Below the pieces are notes generated by a model that saw nothing but the letters and a program-made list of their open reading frames with translations, searched no databases and was not told the origin of the DNA. A stretch of DNA of 64,000 bases from Plumapathes pennacea (taxonomy: Eukaryota > Cnidaria > Anthozoa > Antipatharia > Myriopathidae): NCBI GenBank assembly GCA_964036295.1, contig OZ038464.1:8852001-8916000 (forward strand), read 5' to 3'. Every line of letters starts with the position of its first letter. Positions within the stretch are counted from its first letter, which is position 1. Shown piece after piece: positions 1 to 11,910 of this stretch. The translations under genes were made by a program, and so were the position numbers.

Positions 1-404
1 TAGGAGTTAGCGGAAGTCAGCTGACCAGTCGTCCCCAGTATCTGCGCGCCGGAGGCTCATGTTTTCAAGGCATCGAGAAGGTGGCGGACGGCAACATGCT
101 TTTTACAGTGCTCGACTTGTTTTGTGAGGTAACTGCATTTTTATGCCACAATGTACGATGAGGTTTATTGTTGCAATTAGTTTATTGTCTGTACAGATGT
201 GTATTTGGACCGCTGGAGGTCGTGCAAACACAACTTCTTTACTCCCATATATATATTAAAGCCATATATAGGTATGTGCTAACTGAATAACGGAAATTGC
301 ATAAAGACTACTGCAATTTTTACATCCTCAAAGTGCTACAAAATTACACATCCCTCGTTACAGTTACCTGTTTGGAAAAAAATTGTATCCCCATAAAGGT
401 TTAA
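1..404. other. No gene recognised; AT-rich sequence
   Basis: I see no ORF with recognisable motifs, no RNA gene and no clear repeat boundary here. A short (TA)n stretch occurs near 250. Confidence 0.5.
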
Positions 405-941
405 GGTCACTCCGGAGTTTCATCTGGCGCACTCGTCTATAACAAACTTTGGATCATAACTTTTTTGGCTTTTATGCGATTCCTATAAAATTTTGAGGAA
501 CGTTGCAGCTATCATTAACTATCATCAGCTTATATTAACAGAATACATACCTTAACCAAGTTTCAGCAAAATCATCGGAGCAGAAGGAAAATTCATGGCA
601 AAATTTTGATGGTTTTATTACCTCCGCTCTTCTGCTCTGACGATTTTTCTGAAACTTGGTTAAGATATGTATTAAGTCAGTATAAACTGATTCCAGAAAT
701 GTAACAAAAATATATCAGCAAAAGTTTTCACTGGGTGCGATTTTGTTCAAAAAGTGCTGTCCACTTAAGCTATAATATCACTAAAAATATTCTTCCCCAG
801 TTAAATCGAATTCAATCATATAATTGCTGAATGATAGCTGCAACGTTCCTCAACATTTTATAGGAATAGCATAAAAGCCAAAAAAGTTATGATCCAAAAT
901 TTGTCATGGACGAGTGCGCCCGATGAAACTCCGGAGTGACC
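405..941. repeat. Foldback/MITE-like element with ~112-bp inverted arms
   Basis: The left arm (405 to about 516) starts GGTCACTCCGGAGTTTCAT, and its reverse complement closes the element at 941 (right arm about 830-941), with only scattered mismatches. Inside lies a second, separate inverted pair (about 549-588 against 621-664, sharing AAGTTTCAG/CTGAAACTT), so the element is a hairpin within a hairpin. No coding sequence is present. No convincing target duplication was found: TTAA precedes the element and GTTTTT follows it. Confidence 0.8.
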
Positions 942-1350
942 GTTTTTGAAAAACTGAAAATCTTAAAATGCAATTTCCTGCTTTCTGATAGGCAAATTTT
1001 TATATTATTAAATCACGCTGGCAACTCTTCAGAAGAGGATTGTCAATTCTCTCCATAGAGTGCTGTATGTCAAGAAATGCCATACAAGCATAATAGCAGT
1101 CGTTTTTTGCTTAGGGGATCTGGCCGCACATCCCCCCTCCCCCCATACATTTTTAAAAATTGGAATTATTCTCTGAAAATTGGTAATCCCCCTCTGGAGT
1201 ACAGAAAATTACACATATATCCCCCTCCCCCCTCCTCATTTCCGTCCCCCACCTCCTGGTTTTTAATGAATGCAGCCTTAGGTGTCCCCAATTATAGTAG
1301 TAGAGGGTTTTTGCCATCAGTTATATAAGTTTTGACATGTAAATAATTAA

Positions 1351-1389
<39 letters not shown>

Positions 1390-4300
1390 ACCTTGAAAGC
1401 ATGAGTGATATGTGCACGAAAGTAAAACTGTATTTTCTCTCATTATACATTGATCAGCGGGCACTCTGAAGTTTTATGCCTTATGTTTCCCAGGTGGCAA
1501 ATTTAAGTGACTAAGTTGACTCTAAACATATCTATGAGCCAGAAGTCCACTTTTTCACTGATTTGGTGGTGAAGTTGTAAGTAATTGTGAACAAGCTGAA
1601 TTGGTCGGTAAGTGGTCGGTAAGGTTTTACCAAGTTGTCTTGGGTAACCTACAGCTTCATTCATACTGTTGGCTTTAGCACGCTGCATTACCAAAAAAAG
1701 AGTTGTGGGATGGATATGTTCTAACCTTCCTCTTTGTAGGTCATTAGTGGGAGGTACACTGTATAATCTAACACAACGGATGTTTTGAGTGGTGAAGCCA
1801 GTTCCTAAAACCTACAGGAGTTCCTGTCTGCCCTTGAAGACGATGCCCCATTGATGACAAGACCAGTGATGGTGGAACGACAATTAAACTCTGTGCCCTC
1901 TACAGAAAATGAAAGAGAGATAACTGCCAGTTAGAGTGCCTTTCAGTACACATAGTAATGGGAGGGTGGGATACTGGCTTTTTCCAACAGCTATTAGTCA
2001 GATAGAAATGGAAAAACTGGTAGCAGTGCCTGTAGCATCATTGCCATCTTGTTTGCTGTTTCAATGTTTCATGCCCGCGGGAAGTAGCTCTGTCAGCTCC
2101 TTGGGAGTACCTTATGCGAAATTGCAAAGGTTGGGGAATGCTGTCTATAATTACGCGCGTAGCAACCTTCAAATTCTTTTGTCCGCAGCAGAAGCCGCAA
2201 ATATGCTACAAGGTTCTGTGGATGTTAAGGTATATGCTCCACTGCCAGTAAGAATTGAAGATCCCCACATCCCAAGCACATTGCTTGAAACCTTGCGCAT
2301 GTCTTTTTTGCAACCCCGCAAGTAGCATTTGCTTCCTACATGTTTGAGGGGAAGTCAGATTTGTTTGCTATAGCCTTGGTTTTGGTGACTTAGTTTTATT
2401 GGATTCTCATCTCTATCATGAGCTCGGAGATGACACGCTACTTGTTTTGGGCCAATTTCCTTCAATCAATCGTAAGCCGGTAATCCGGCATCGGTTGAAT
2501 GAATTGATAAACCGTACCAATACCCAAACGTCAAACCCTCGGAAATCGTGAACCTAATAACTCCGGTACACTTAATGCTTAATAAATGCTCATGACAAAC
2601 TTGAAGGTGTGATTGCTCTTGTTGACCTTGGAGCAAGATTGTTCTTGAAAAATTTTGCGTATAAAAAGGTCACGCCTTAGCTTGACATAGCCACGTATAT
2701 ATATGTCGATTGGTCAACCTACTATTTGCAAGAAGTAGTCAAAATAATTCCTTATTCCCTTGGTGATATCAATAGGTTTAAGCAATAAAATTTACAAAAT
2801 CTGCATTTTTCTGACTAATTATTTATGTTTATTCCTGCACTGTAGCGTCTAAACTCAACAAGTCTCATCCGGTTCATTGCAAAAAAACACTATTTCGCAT
2901 ACATCGCTCAAATCCATTTTCTACGCACTATGTGGTTCTTTCCGTGTTTTGTACACTGTAGCGTCTGAAGAAAAGGCATTTCATCCCTTTTTCGACCAAA
3001 AATCGACAAGCTCGCACCGTCAGTCCTCACCCTACCCCCTTGGCGGGAAATACCAACAATTTATGCGACTACATAATCAGGTAGTTACAAGCGCTATATT
3101 TGCCTGTGGTATATCGTATGAGAAATGTACATACCGTAAATTGTTTCAGGATTGTCCAAACTCTTCCTAGCACGACATGAACAAGGGTTAACGATGCCGT
3201 CATTTTTGGTTTGTGAGGGGGTGGGGGTTGCGGAAACATTGTCGTGGCTGTGACCAAGCCGTACTCGAAGAAACGCAATTTTTGACCAACTCCAGCCATC
3301 ATTACACTCGAATTTAACAAATATCTCTGTCGCTTGTCCTTTAACTTTCACCGATGCTGTATTAGCGCATGCATCTTCGCCAACGCGGTGAAAAAGCTGT
3401 TTTAGTGATTGATCTATATAAAAAAAAGAAAGAAAAAAAAAAGATGAGCCATCATTCCACTTGAATTTAACAAATATCTCCGTCGTACAAATGATATCTC
3501 ATCCTTTGAAACTATAGCAAACAACTATAAAAATTTTTGGTCAAGCTGTGCGACATGTGTCACCCTCTAGATACATTTGTAGGCGCATGCCGCACCCACA
3601 ATAATTCACACGAAAATTTGATTTGGGGTGGGTACAAGTTTTGTATCAAAACCGGCGCCCATTTTATATATTCTTTCTCCTTTTCGATAAGATCGTTTCT
3701 TTTATCTGTTAAACTCACTTTGATCAGTACTAGTTTCATTTTTATAGCATCTTGTTGCATTTGGAAAGTCAACACCCTTTGCAGTGCACTGTGTAGTAGT
3801 TATTTTGCCTCGGAGGTGTGCGATCTACACACACCAAGGAGCTTATACTTTCTAGTAACATGTGCTTAATATCTGTTATCCACTTTTCGCTCTTTTGTGA
3901 CAAACTTTTGATCCACTTTGCGCGCAGCTAGAAAATATTTGGGCTTTCTTCGTTTTTCTGACAAATGGCAAAAAACGTAATAGAAACTGCAGCTTGAAAC
4001 TTTAGTGGTGCTTTGCGACATTTAAGTTCGAGTCTGAAAATTCGTGCATTGACTAAATATGCTTTTCCAGCTGTGTGTCATAATTTCATCTTTGTCCAAG
4101 TTTTACATAAGCTGTCATTACCGCGATAAAGGTCTGTTACAGTATCTCGGCACTGCACGACTAACACACCCTTTCTTTTAGATGGAAACAGAAAAACCCG
4201 ATTGCGATATTTTTACTCAAGAATGCAAGTGGCGATGGTTTGCAGGTGTCCGCCCACTGTTGACTGATTTCTTCTTTAAAGTAAAACCAAACGCGATTTC

Positions 4301-4428
4301 CTTGGCTTTCGGTTGGTTGAAAGTGTTTTTTATGCGTAATTACTTTATTTTGGTTTTCGAAAGTCATTCAAAAATCAGCTCTATAGCAAACACAATTAAT
4401 GGAACACAAGATCAGAAACATGAATGTA
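942..4428. other. No gene recognised; contains (TTA)n microsatellite
   Basis: About 3.5 kb in which the open frames are short and carry no motif I recognise. A (TTA)n microsatellite occupies about 1352-1388. The longest frame (1936-2325, plus) shows no family signature and no splice context that I would defend. Confidence 0.5.
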
Positions 4429-4436
4429 CTTAAAAC

Positions 4437-4838
4437 CCCCCCGGGGGGGGGGGTACTCAATAGGAATTTGGGTAGGGGGGTTACACTGACTCTATAAAAC
4501 CCTGACCCTATTCAAGACACAAAAATAGAAATTTTGCTACCCTGTCTAAGACAAAGTGCTCTAATTTGATACCCTGTTCAAGGCTAAGTTTAGATAAGTT
4601 AGCCTGCGTTGCACGCGTTTCCACTGGAGCATATGAAGAAATCGCGCGTAAATGGCGAGAGCAAAAATGTGGTTGAGGGGGGAGGGGAAGAGGAGAAAAT
4701 CTTTGGAAAATAACCCTGTTCAAGACACGAAAATGTAAAATTTGATACCCTGTTTAAGACAGAAGACCCTGAAAATGATACCCTATTGGGCGGAACGTCC
4801 CTATATAGGAAATATACGGGAGTACCCCCCCCCCCGGG
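4437..4838. mobile_element. hAT-like MITE with 8-bp target duplication
   Basis: The element starts with a C-run/G-run block followed by GTACTC and ends with GAGTAC followed by a C-run and GGG, so its ends are inverted. It is flanked on both sides by CTTAAAAC (4429-4436 and 4839-4846), an 8-bp direct duplication as expected for hAT-type insertion. The interior has repeated phrases such as ACCCTGTTCAAGACAC and GATACCCTG, and no ORF. Related fragments lie at 5660-5815 and 8548-8690. Confidence 0.8.
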
Positions 4839-5432
4839 CTTAAAACACAGTCAAAACCATTACAAAATCTTAGCATTTAAGTATAGGATACTCCCACCAT
4901 TATATGTAATAAGGTAATCATTCTGTTATATTGTTCTTTTAATTTTAATTCGGTGCCAACCTTGTATAAACAATAATTGTGACAAATTCTGAAAACTTAA
5001 ACCTTAATTTGACCAGTGAACTTTTTGCAAAAAGCAGCGGCATGGCAGCACCCACTTAGAATACAAGGCAAATCTAGATTTTCCTCTCACACTGAGTCAA
5101 TGTACAAACAAATAAAGTGCAGTCCTATTTTGCACAAAAGCCTAAAATTCTTACAGAGTTCAGATAAGTTCTTCATTCTCATTTCATTTAGTCATGATTT
5201 GAAACAATATTCCTCTCGGCAGTTGTCCCAGTTATTTGACAATGCTGACATTCTGGCATCCCAGGAACAATGTTTTAATTTTCATTGCCACCCATGTTAA
5301 CACAGGACTCCAAAGCTTCATCCAAAAGATTTTCAGGAAAGAGAAAAATATAGGTTATGTGTCAATGAATGACATTCAAAAAGTAGCATCTGATGCAAAC
5401 AGCAATTTGTAGCTATTTGTGAGCTGATAAGA

Positions 5433-5631
5433 CTAGTTTACACGTACGACAAAAAAATAAGCATACGTGCAAGCATAAGCATAAATGACAAGAACGTCAC
5501 AGTGTGACATATTAGCATAAAATATTTTCTTACCTAGTTATGCTTATGTCACACTGTGGCTCTCCTGTCATTTATGCTCATGCTTATATGCTTGCGCTTA
5601 CACTTATGTTTATGTCATACGTGTAAACCAG
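5433..5631. repeat. Palindromic MITE, copy 1
   Basis: The ends are CTAGTTTACACGTACGAC and its near reverse complement GTCATACGTGTAAACCAG. The interior also pairs (GCATAAGCATAAATGACA against TGTCATTTATGCTCATGC). A second member with the same termini lies at 50243-50404, which shows a dispersed family. Confidence 0.8.
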
Positions 5632-5659
5632 CCTAAAGAGTTGAAAAGACACCATTTGC

Positions 5660-5815
5660 CTGGGGGAGGGGGGTATTCACTGGTAAATTGGGTGGAAGGT
5701 ACCGCTCACCATATCAAACCCTATTCAAGACACAAATATATATATATTTTTTTACCCTGTCTAATTTGTGACCCTGTTCAAAACTGAACCAAAATTTGCA
5801 TCCTATTCAAGACAC
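5660..5815. repeat. Left fragment of the 4437-4838 MITE family
   Basis: It contains the family phrases CCCTATTCAAGACAC and ACCCTGTTCAA after a G-rich start. The missing right part of such an element is found at 8548-8690. One copy may therefore have been split by the 2.7 kb lying between them. Confidence 0.55.
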
Positions 5816-6020
5816 TGTGTAATTTTCCTCAGGCATCAGAGTCATCTGCATTTACGTGATAATACACATAAGGTACAAAACTCCTTGTAACAAATACGTC
5901 TAGTCAAATGCTATCAAATAGATAAAGTGATGACCGCAAGATCAACTTCATGTGAAAACATTGTTTACAAATCATTCAATGTAATTGCAAAAGGAGGATT
6001 ACGAGGTCTTCCCATCATGC

Positions 6021-7173
6021 GTCGCGCAGTAATTATGCTTCCTCATGCGGATCAACAAATATTGGCACAAAAAAATAGCAAACTTTCAAGTGGCCACTCG
6101 CGAAAAGCGTCCGTCGAATGTTAATTAAAATAAAAAATCCACATAGCACGTAGAACGTTCTTCATTTTCATCAGTCTCAAGAACTCGTTCGTCGTCAAGT
6201 TCAAATCGTTTGAACACTAAACTTCTCGACCGTGAAGCGTAACGCGCATAATCCGAAAACAAAAGGCACAAAACAACAACCTTCTTACACTCATAACTGC
6301 GAGTCGATGTGCTTTCTCATGCAAATTAAGTAGTTCAAAAGTCACAACCACGAAGAATCGAAGGACTCCTAAGGACTCCACGGTTTCTCATAGAAACGAA
6401 ACGTCGAAATCTCGCAATTTTCGGAATTCATTCTGAAGTGAGAAAACATCGCACATAAGGCACATCGAGTGCATCACACTTTTTCGAAGAAACATTTGTC
6501 GTCGATGTCGAATTCATTGCCATTTCAGCGCAAATTTGTCTCAACGTGATCATTACTTCTAACTCAGATTTCTGAAAGAGGTCTCACACAGCTGCTGGTG
6601 ACACCCCAGTAAACCAACCGAGAAAAGAAGAGATTCTGGGGGAAAGGTTTCTAAGAGATCACTTCGCTATTCCTCTCCACAAAGTCCAGCTCAACGGGTG
6701 AGTAGGCCGATCAGATTACCTATAATATTCTCAAATTACGTCCCGCTGTCTTGTCAACGTTTGCAAATTTGCTGAGTTTTATCATCTTTAACTATAAAAT
6801 GTTAAATAGGATCCTGGATGAGTGGATGCCTTGGCACACCGATACCTATGATTTCTCAACCATTGATGTTAATAGGTAAGTTACAAAGTATGATACACTT
6901 TGTCATGCAGTCAAATTAACAAAGCCTGCCCTGTTTTGGGACCAGCTCCTGTTCCAGACGCATAGTTTCAAGAGTTTACACAGGAGGTCTTTTGGGGTGG
7001 ATGCAGGATGAGGAGGGACAGAGGTCTACTGTACATTGTGCAGAGAATTTGTACATAATTTATTTCTTTAGCAAATTGAAAAGTTCTGGTGATGTTTGAT
7101 TCCATGTTAAGTGGTGCATCACTTAACATTATTTTATCAAAATATTTAAAGTTTAATTACATGTATCAATAAA
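6021..7173. other. Non-coding interior of the inverted-repeat segment
   Basis: No open frame with recognisable motifs. A purine-rich stretch near 6610-6690 and possible splice-like sites are present, but nothing supports a gene call. Confidence 0.4.
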
Positions 7174-8353
7174 TTAGAACAAGCGTAATCTATTGTACTC
7201 ATAACTCTTGTCATCCTTGGGCCATTTTCCTTTCTTGATAATAAACACAATAACAAAATGTCGAAACTGTCCCAGATCAAATATGAACTGTCTAAATATC
7301 CTGTCAATCATAATGTTTGTTATTTGGTTAAAATCCATTGCTCGAGTCACCTTTGCAATCTTTTTTCCAGGAACATAACCTAGAGACTGCCATGAACCCC
7401 TTATAAATGCTTGAACAACAATGGCATTATCATCTCTAAGGTTTACCATTTCATAATCCAGTTTCAAAGAGATAGATCCCTTGTTTGCCCTGATCTGCTG
7501 GCAACTCTTGATGGCCCCTTGGAAGTTCGCATGAAAACTACTTCCTCTAAGTCTCATCATTTCCGAATAACAAGTGTCATCAGATCGTTTTTTCACATCA
7601 TGGCTTACTGCATCACAATCATCATCATCACCATATTTGCCATCATGGTTATCATCATCACAGCTATCCAAAGCATCCTCATCGGAATGACATTTGCCAT
7701 CATCAACATGCACCACATCACCATCATCATCATCACTGAAAGGACGGTTTTCTAAAGCAGCCCCTGCATCAGCCGTGACACGATCGTAACATAATGGACG
7801 GTCCTCATTCACAAAGATCCCATTTATATCCGGAAAAGTGGAGCAGTTACACAGGCATTTTTTGACATCTGCCCTGGGTATATTTGGCTGGCAGTCCACT
7901 GAACCTTCTTCAGGTTCCACTGGCCTGACAAAAGTGGCTGTCTCGGTTATGTTTTCTATGACAACAAAGTGGAGCAAAATTGCCATATTTTCTCCGTTCT
8001 CCATCTGCGAATACAAAAGAGAAATCAAGATGTCTTCGAATCGTGCAACTCTCCCTTTCGTTTCAGATGAACTCTAATTCACAGTAATAAAGAAGATACC
8101 TAAAACACCACGTATTAATCTGACTTACCGTAATAGTGCTGCTTGACTTTACTTCGACGACGGCCGGACTACGGATTCCTTTCAACATCGTTCTAAGTTT
8201 CTCACTGTTGGGCACTAAGACCAAACGACGCTCTCCCAGCTTGTTTAGGAAACTAACATGAGCAAGTAGCATCCTATAGGACAAAAATGGTAGGTCTCTC
8301 GCTGTCTGCTCACATTGTTGTGCTATCAATGCATAACATGTATAAAAGCCCAT
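7174..8353 (-). CDS. Two-exon gene, hypothetical protein with HIRAN-like C-terminus
   Basis: Exon 1 (8353-8129) ends at a GTAAGT donor and exon 2 (8004-7174) follows an acceptor ending TTCGCAG, so the intron is 124 bp and in phase 0. Exon 1 encodes about 75 residues beginning MGFYTCYALIAQQ. Exon 2 encodes a long Asp-rich linker (several DDDD runs) and then a C-terminal region with NAIVVQAFIRGSWQSLGYVP. The pattern NAIxV...LGYxP resembles the HIRAN fold found in some helicases and transposon proteins; this is an inference from a short motif. The gene lies inside an inverted-repeat-bounded segment, so it may belong to a mobile element. The His-rich frame on the opposite strand is a shadow of the Asp run. 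Confidence 0.55.
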
Positions 8354-8547
8354 GTTTTTAAAAAAGATCGAGTTGCGTTGACTTCATCCTCACAGCCTCC
8401 ATGTTGAATGTGAAACTTCGCAGGGGGGAACAGCCGTTGATAATATGTTATATTCGCAAAGCATGATGGGAAGACCTTGTAATCCTCCTTTGTAATTGCA
8501 ATTCTCATTGCGCAGGGTAAGAGTTCAGAGTTAAAGTTAGTTGACCG

Positions 8548-8690
8548 TGGGAGTGAACCCTGTTTAAGACATGGAAATGCAAAATCATATACCATGTTTA
8601 AGCCAGCTGGAGGACCCTGAAAACCATACCCTATCCAGCGGAATGTACCTTAGGAAATATAGGGGAGAACCCCCCCTCACATACAATATA
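8548..8690. repeat. Right fragment of the 4437-4838 MITE family
   Basis: It contains the phrases ACCCTGTTTAAGACA and GGACCCTGAAAACCATACCC, the AATATAGGGGAG approach to the end, and a terminal C-run, matching the right half of the 4437-4838 element. Confidence 0.55.
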
Positions 8691-9009
8691 TTATGAGAGA
8701 CCACTTTGTTGATACATGTTGTTTTACATACCTTGGTTTTCTTTCTCTGTCGCTTGCAGCATATTGTGTTGGCTTTTGCGATCAATATCAAGGTTTTCTC
8801 CTGTGTAGTAAACCTAGAGAACCAAATGATACTACATGTATTTATGATCGAGGCGTTACTGCAAGGTACTGTTAGCATAGCATATTCAAGCGTGCATTTA
8901 CGCCTTTTGTTTCTTTATCAGATATATACGCCCCATTGCGTTGTGGTATTCACTCTTAGGACAGTTTCTCAGTGCCGCTCACAATTCGACCGTCATTTAG
9001 CTTTCTGTC

Positions 9010-9272
9010 TTGTCTTCCTGCAGGTTTTCAGAAGGACAGCCCCGCCTTCTGGTTTCGCATCTGTTTCCTCTATCTCACCAGGAAACTTCACTAATTTTCG
9101 TCCTCAAGCGACGAAAAGTGGATTTGGAAAGAACCGGGATGACCTGTGCTTCGCTTGCGGCAAGACCGGCCACTGGAGGATCAACGGCCCAAACACCAAT
9201 CCGTATTTGGCAACCGGACAGTCCTACAGGCAATATCCCAACAAGACCAGCGGTGCTACTGGGCAGCACTAA
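9010..9272 (+). pseudogene. Gag-like zinc-knuckle remnant of the DIRS element
   Basis: One frame reads CFACGKTGHW followed by RIN, which resembles a CCHC knuckle (C-x2-C-x4-H) whose last Cys is missing. It precedes the RT region as expected for a DIRS gag C-terminus. The frame overlaps the start of the RT frame. Confidence 0.5.
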
Positions 9273-9279
9273 TTCCATT

Positions 9280-10200
9280 TCCGAGCACAAAGCAGTAAGA
9301 GAAGCTATTGAAGGTATTTCAGAGAGTGAATATGATATTGAACGAGGCTTCGAGTTCGAAAATACACAAAGCAGTTTTCCTGTAGTGAAGGGTAGACTTA
9401 GAGCTCATTCTAAGTTTTGGGCACATTCTTTAGGAGCTAATGGCTTCATTCTTGGAATTATTGAGAAAGGGTATGTTATCCCCTTCATTACCGTACCCCA
9501 GAAAGCCTTTTTTGCTAATAACAGTTCAGCGCTTAAGCACGCTGACTTTGTATCCGAAGCTATTCAAGAGCTTGTTCAGTCAGGTTGTGTAATCGAAGTT
9601 GCTAGTCGCCCACAAGTGGTTAATTCTCTGTCAGTTTCCATTCAGAACTCGGGTGAGAAGAGGTTGATATTAGATCTAAGATACGTAAAAAAGCACATTT
9701 GGAAAGAAAAGTTTAGGTTCGAGGATATAAGGGTTGCTTGTAACTACCCTCCAATGGATCAATTTATGTTCAAATTCGACCTCAAATCCGGTTACCATCA
9801 TATTGAAATTATGGAAGATCACCAAACCGTTATAAGTTTCTCTTGGCACGTCTATGGGGTTACAAAGTTTTTTTATTATTACTGTTCTCCCGTTTGGGTT
9901 ATCGTCAGCCCCATACATTTTTACTAAAGTGGTCAGAGTTTTAGTGAAATACTGGAGGAGTCATGCTATTAGGATTACAGTTTATCTTGACGATGGTCTC
10001 GGCTCAGCCTGTAATTTTTCACGCTGCAAAGATGCTTCCAAGTTTGTCGAGACCTCTCTCAGGTTATCTGGTTTCCTTCCTAATGATAACAAATCAGTCT
10101 GGCAGCCTACTCCAGTCCTGGTGTGGGTAGGATATAATATCGATTTGTCTAATCATATTATCTCCATCCCGCCGGATACTTAGTGCGGAACAGATTATTA
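9280..10200 (+). pseudogene. DIRS-like reverse transcriptase, frameshifted
   Basis: The first frame (to about 9880) has RLILDLRYVKKHI and then FKFDLKSGYHHIEI, the RT fingers and motif A. The frame then changes near 9855-9890, and the second frame has LPFGLSSAPYIFTKV followed by YLDDGLG, the catalytic YxDD motif. A further frame change near 10180 precedes a thumb-like region. The motif order and spacing are those of DIRS/Ty3-type RTs. The catalytic motif is present but the gene is not translatable as one product. Confidence 0.8.
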
Positions 10201-10439
10201 ACGCCATCATTTCGGTATACCCTTCTAATACCGCTAGAAAAATCGCCCAGTTTGCGGGTAAGATTATCTCTATGAGTTTCGTAATTGGTAATGTCACTCG
10301 AATCACGACCAGGCATTCCTATTTTGATATTTTGCGGAGATCCTCCTGGGACAGCAATTATTAGTGTCATGTCACACCCTGACAGAGTTATTGTTCTGGA
10401 AAAACAACCTCCCCTTGCTAAATAGTAAGCGTATATTAT

Positions 10440-11276
10440 CGTCACAGTCGCATTATTCCCGTATATGCTACTCAGATGCGAGTTCTTCAGGTTGTGCAAG
10501 CTACATCCTACACTTCCATAACACTACACAAGATGTGGGGTGTTGAGGAGGCTCAGAAGAGCTCCTCATACAGAGAACTCAAAGCTATTTCTCTGGGTCT
10601 GGAATCATTTTTACAATTACTACAAGTGCACACAATTAAATGGTATACGGACAACCAATCTGTTTCTAGGATTGTAGAAGTTGGAAGTATGAAGGAAGAG
10701 TTGCAAAGTTTGGCTCTACACATATTCAGAATGTGTGTGCTGAATCACATCAGGCTTGAAGTAGAATAGATTCCGAGATCTGCTAACGACAGAGCCGATT
10801 TTTTGAGCAAAATTATAGATTACGATGATTGGCGAGTTAGGAGAGAATATTTCCTCCTCGCTGAGAACAGATGGGGTCCACACTCTGTGGACAGGTTTGC
10901 AAATCATGAAAATGCTCAGTTGCCACGTTTCAACAGTAGGTTCTGGTGGCCAGGGACAGAGGTGGTTGATGCTTTTTCTGTTTCTTGGTCAGACGAAAAC
11001 AATTGGGTTGTTCCACCGTTATTCCTCATCCCTAGAGTCCTAAATCACATTGCTGCCTCAGGGGCTAGGGGAACCCTAGTTGTGCCTGCCTGGCCTTCAG
11101 CCGCATTCTGGCCTATGATATATACAGACAAGGGTCTTTCTGGCATTTTCTCCGATTTCATCGAGATATCTGTGGGCACTGATGTTTTTGAACTAGGCAA
11201 TTACAAAAATGCCCTGTTTGGTTCACCAAATTTCCGCTCGAGGGTTCTGTTTTTGAGATTCACAGCGAGCGCTTAA
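10440..11276 (+). pseudogene. DIRS RNase H and downstream conserved region, frameshifted
   Basis: Successive frames show CYSDASSSGCASYI (RNase H first Asp), KAISLGLESF, WYTDNQSV and NDRADFLSKIIDYDDW, the usual DIRS RNase H series. The 10803-11276 frame continues with RWGPHSVDRFANHENAQLPR, FWWPGTEVVDAF and LVVPAWPSAAFW, a conserved block that follows RNase H in DIRS-like polyproteins. At least one stop (near 10768) and one frame change interrupt it. Confidence 0.75.
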
Positions 11277-11369
11277 ATTTTACGCTTTGCCACCTATGGT
11301 GTTTCAGTTCCGATATATGGTCGGTTATTGGGATGCCCGCTTTTTGGGTATATTAGCCCACTACATTTT

Positions 11370-11580
11370 ATCCATTGGGACCACTTGGTCCCCAAGAGAT
11401 CATTGTTTCTTGTTTTCAGGTTTTCCATTGAGATCCACTTGGAACCTTGCATGATCACTTGACCACTTGGTCCAGATTTTTTCTAGATTTTTATCGGGAC
11501 CGCTTGGACCCCCATGCATATTGATGTGTATATGTATGGCGTGTGGCCTTTGGGACCACTTGGATCCCTTGTTTACTGAT
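11370..11580. repeat. Cluster of imperfect GGACCACTTGGTCC palindromes
   Basis: The motif GGGACCACTTGGTCCCC occurs near 11379 and diverged copies recur at about 11427, 11460, 11498 and 11552 (for example GGACCGCTTGGACC and GGACCACTTGGATCC). The cluster sits between the RNase H block and the recombinase frame. Confidence 0.7.
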
Positions 11581-11639
11581 ATCGGTATATATCAGTGTGG
11601 AATACTATTGTATTTCGTCACATTGTTCACTATCGTTTT

Positions 11640-11910
11640 TGTCTTTCATAGATGTTGCGACGGCAGCCAGATGGACGCTCGGCAGTCAACCTCACCAGGA
11701 GCTTTGGATCTCTGCTTTAAATGCTCGAGCTGATAATACGGTTCTTGCTTATTGTAAATATTTTTGTAAGTTCAAGGCTTGTTGTTGCAGTAATAAGGAA
11801 TTTTCTTTCCTTCCAGCTACATCGATTACAGTTTCGTTATATCTCCATTCCTTACTCGAAGAATCTCTGGGTAGTTCTACTATTCATAACGCGTTTTATG
11901 CGATTAATTG
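11640..11910 (+). pseudogene. DIRS tyrosine recombinase, N-terminal half
   Basis: This frame encodes a helical core-binding (SAM-like) segment with NARADNTVLAYCKYFCKF, then SITVSLYLHSLLEES and TIHNAFYAIN. The coding sequence breaks off after GCGATTAATTG at 11910 and resumes at about 15365-15367. The catalytic half is at 15367-16094. Confidence 0.7.

Larger units (their letters stand above)
5981..8500. mobile_element. Inverted-repeat-bounded segment carrying a two-exon gene
   Basis: The arm 5981-6020 (GGAGGATTACGAGGTCTTCC at its core) is repeated in inverted orientation at about 8461-8500 (core GGAGGATTACAAGGTCTTCC). Between the arms is a minus-strand two-exon gene (7174-8353). The arrangement looks like a transposon or repeat unit of about 2.5 kb. 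It lies between the two halves of an older MITE (5660-5815 and 8548-8690). I found no target duplication, and the true ends may lie outside these arms. Confidence 0.5.

Noticed and set aside
7411-7755. His/Ile-rich ORF on the plus strand
   Set aside because: It is the antisense of the Asp-rich linker of the two-exon minus-strand gene.
8326-8878. Minus-strand frames upstream of the two-exon gene
   Set aside because: They run through a MITE fragment and the inverted-repeat arm; no family similarity seen.
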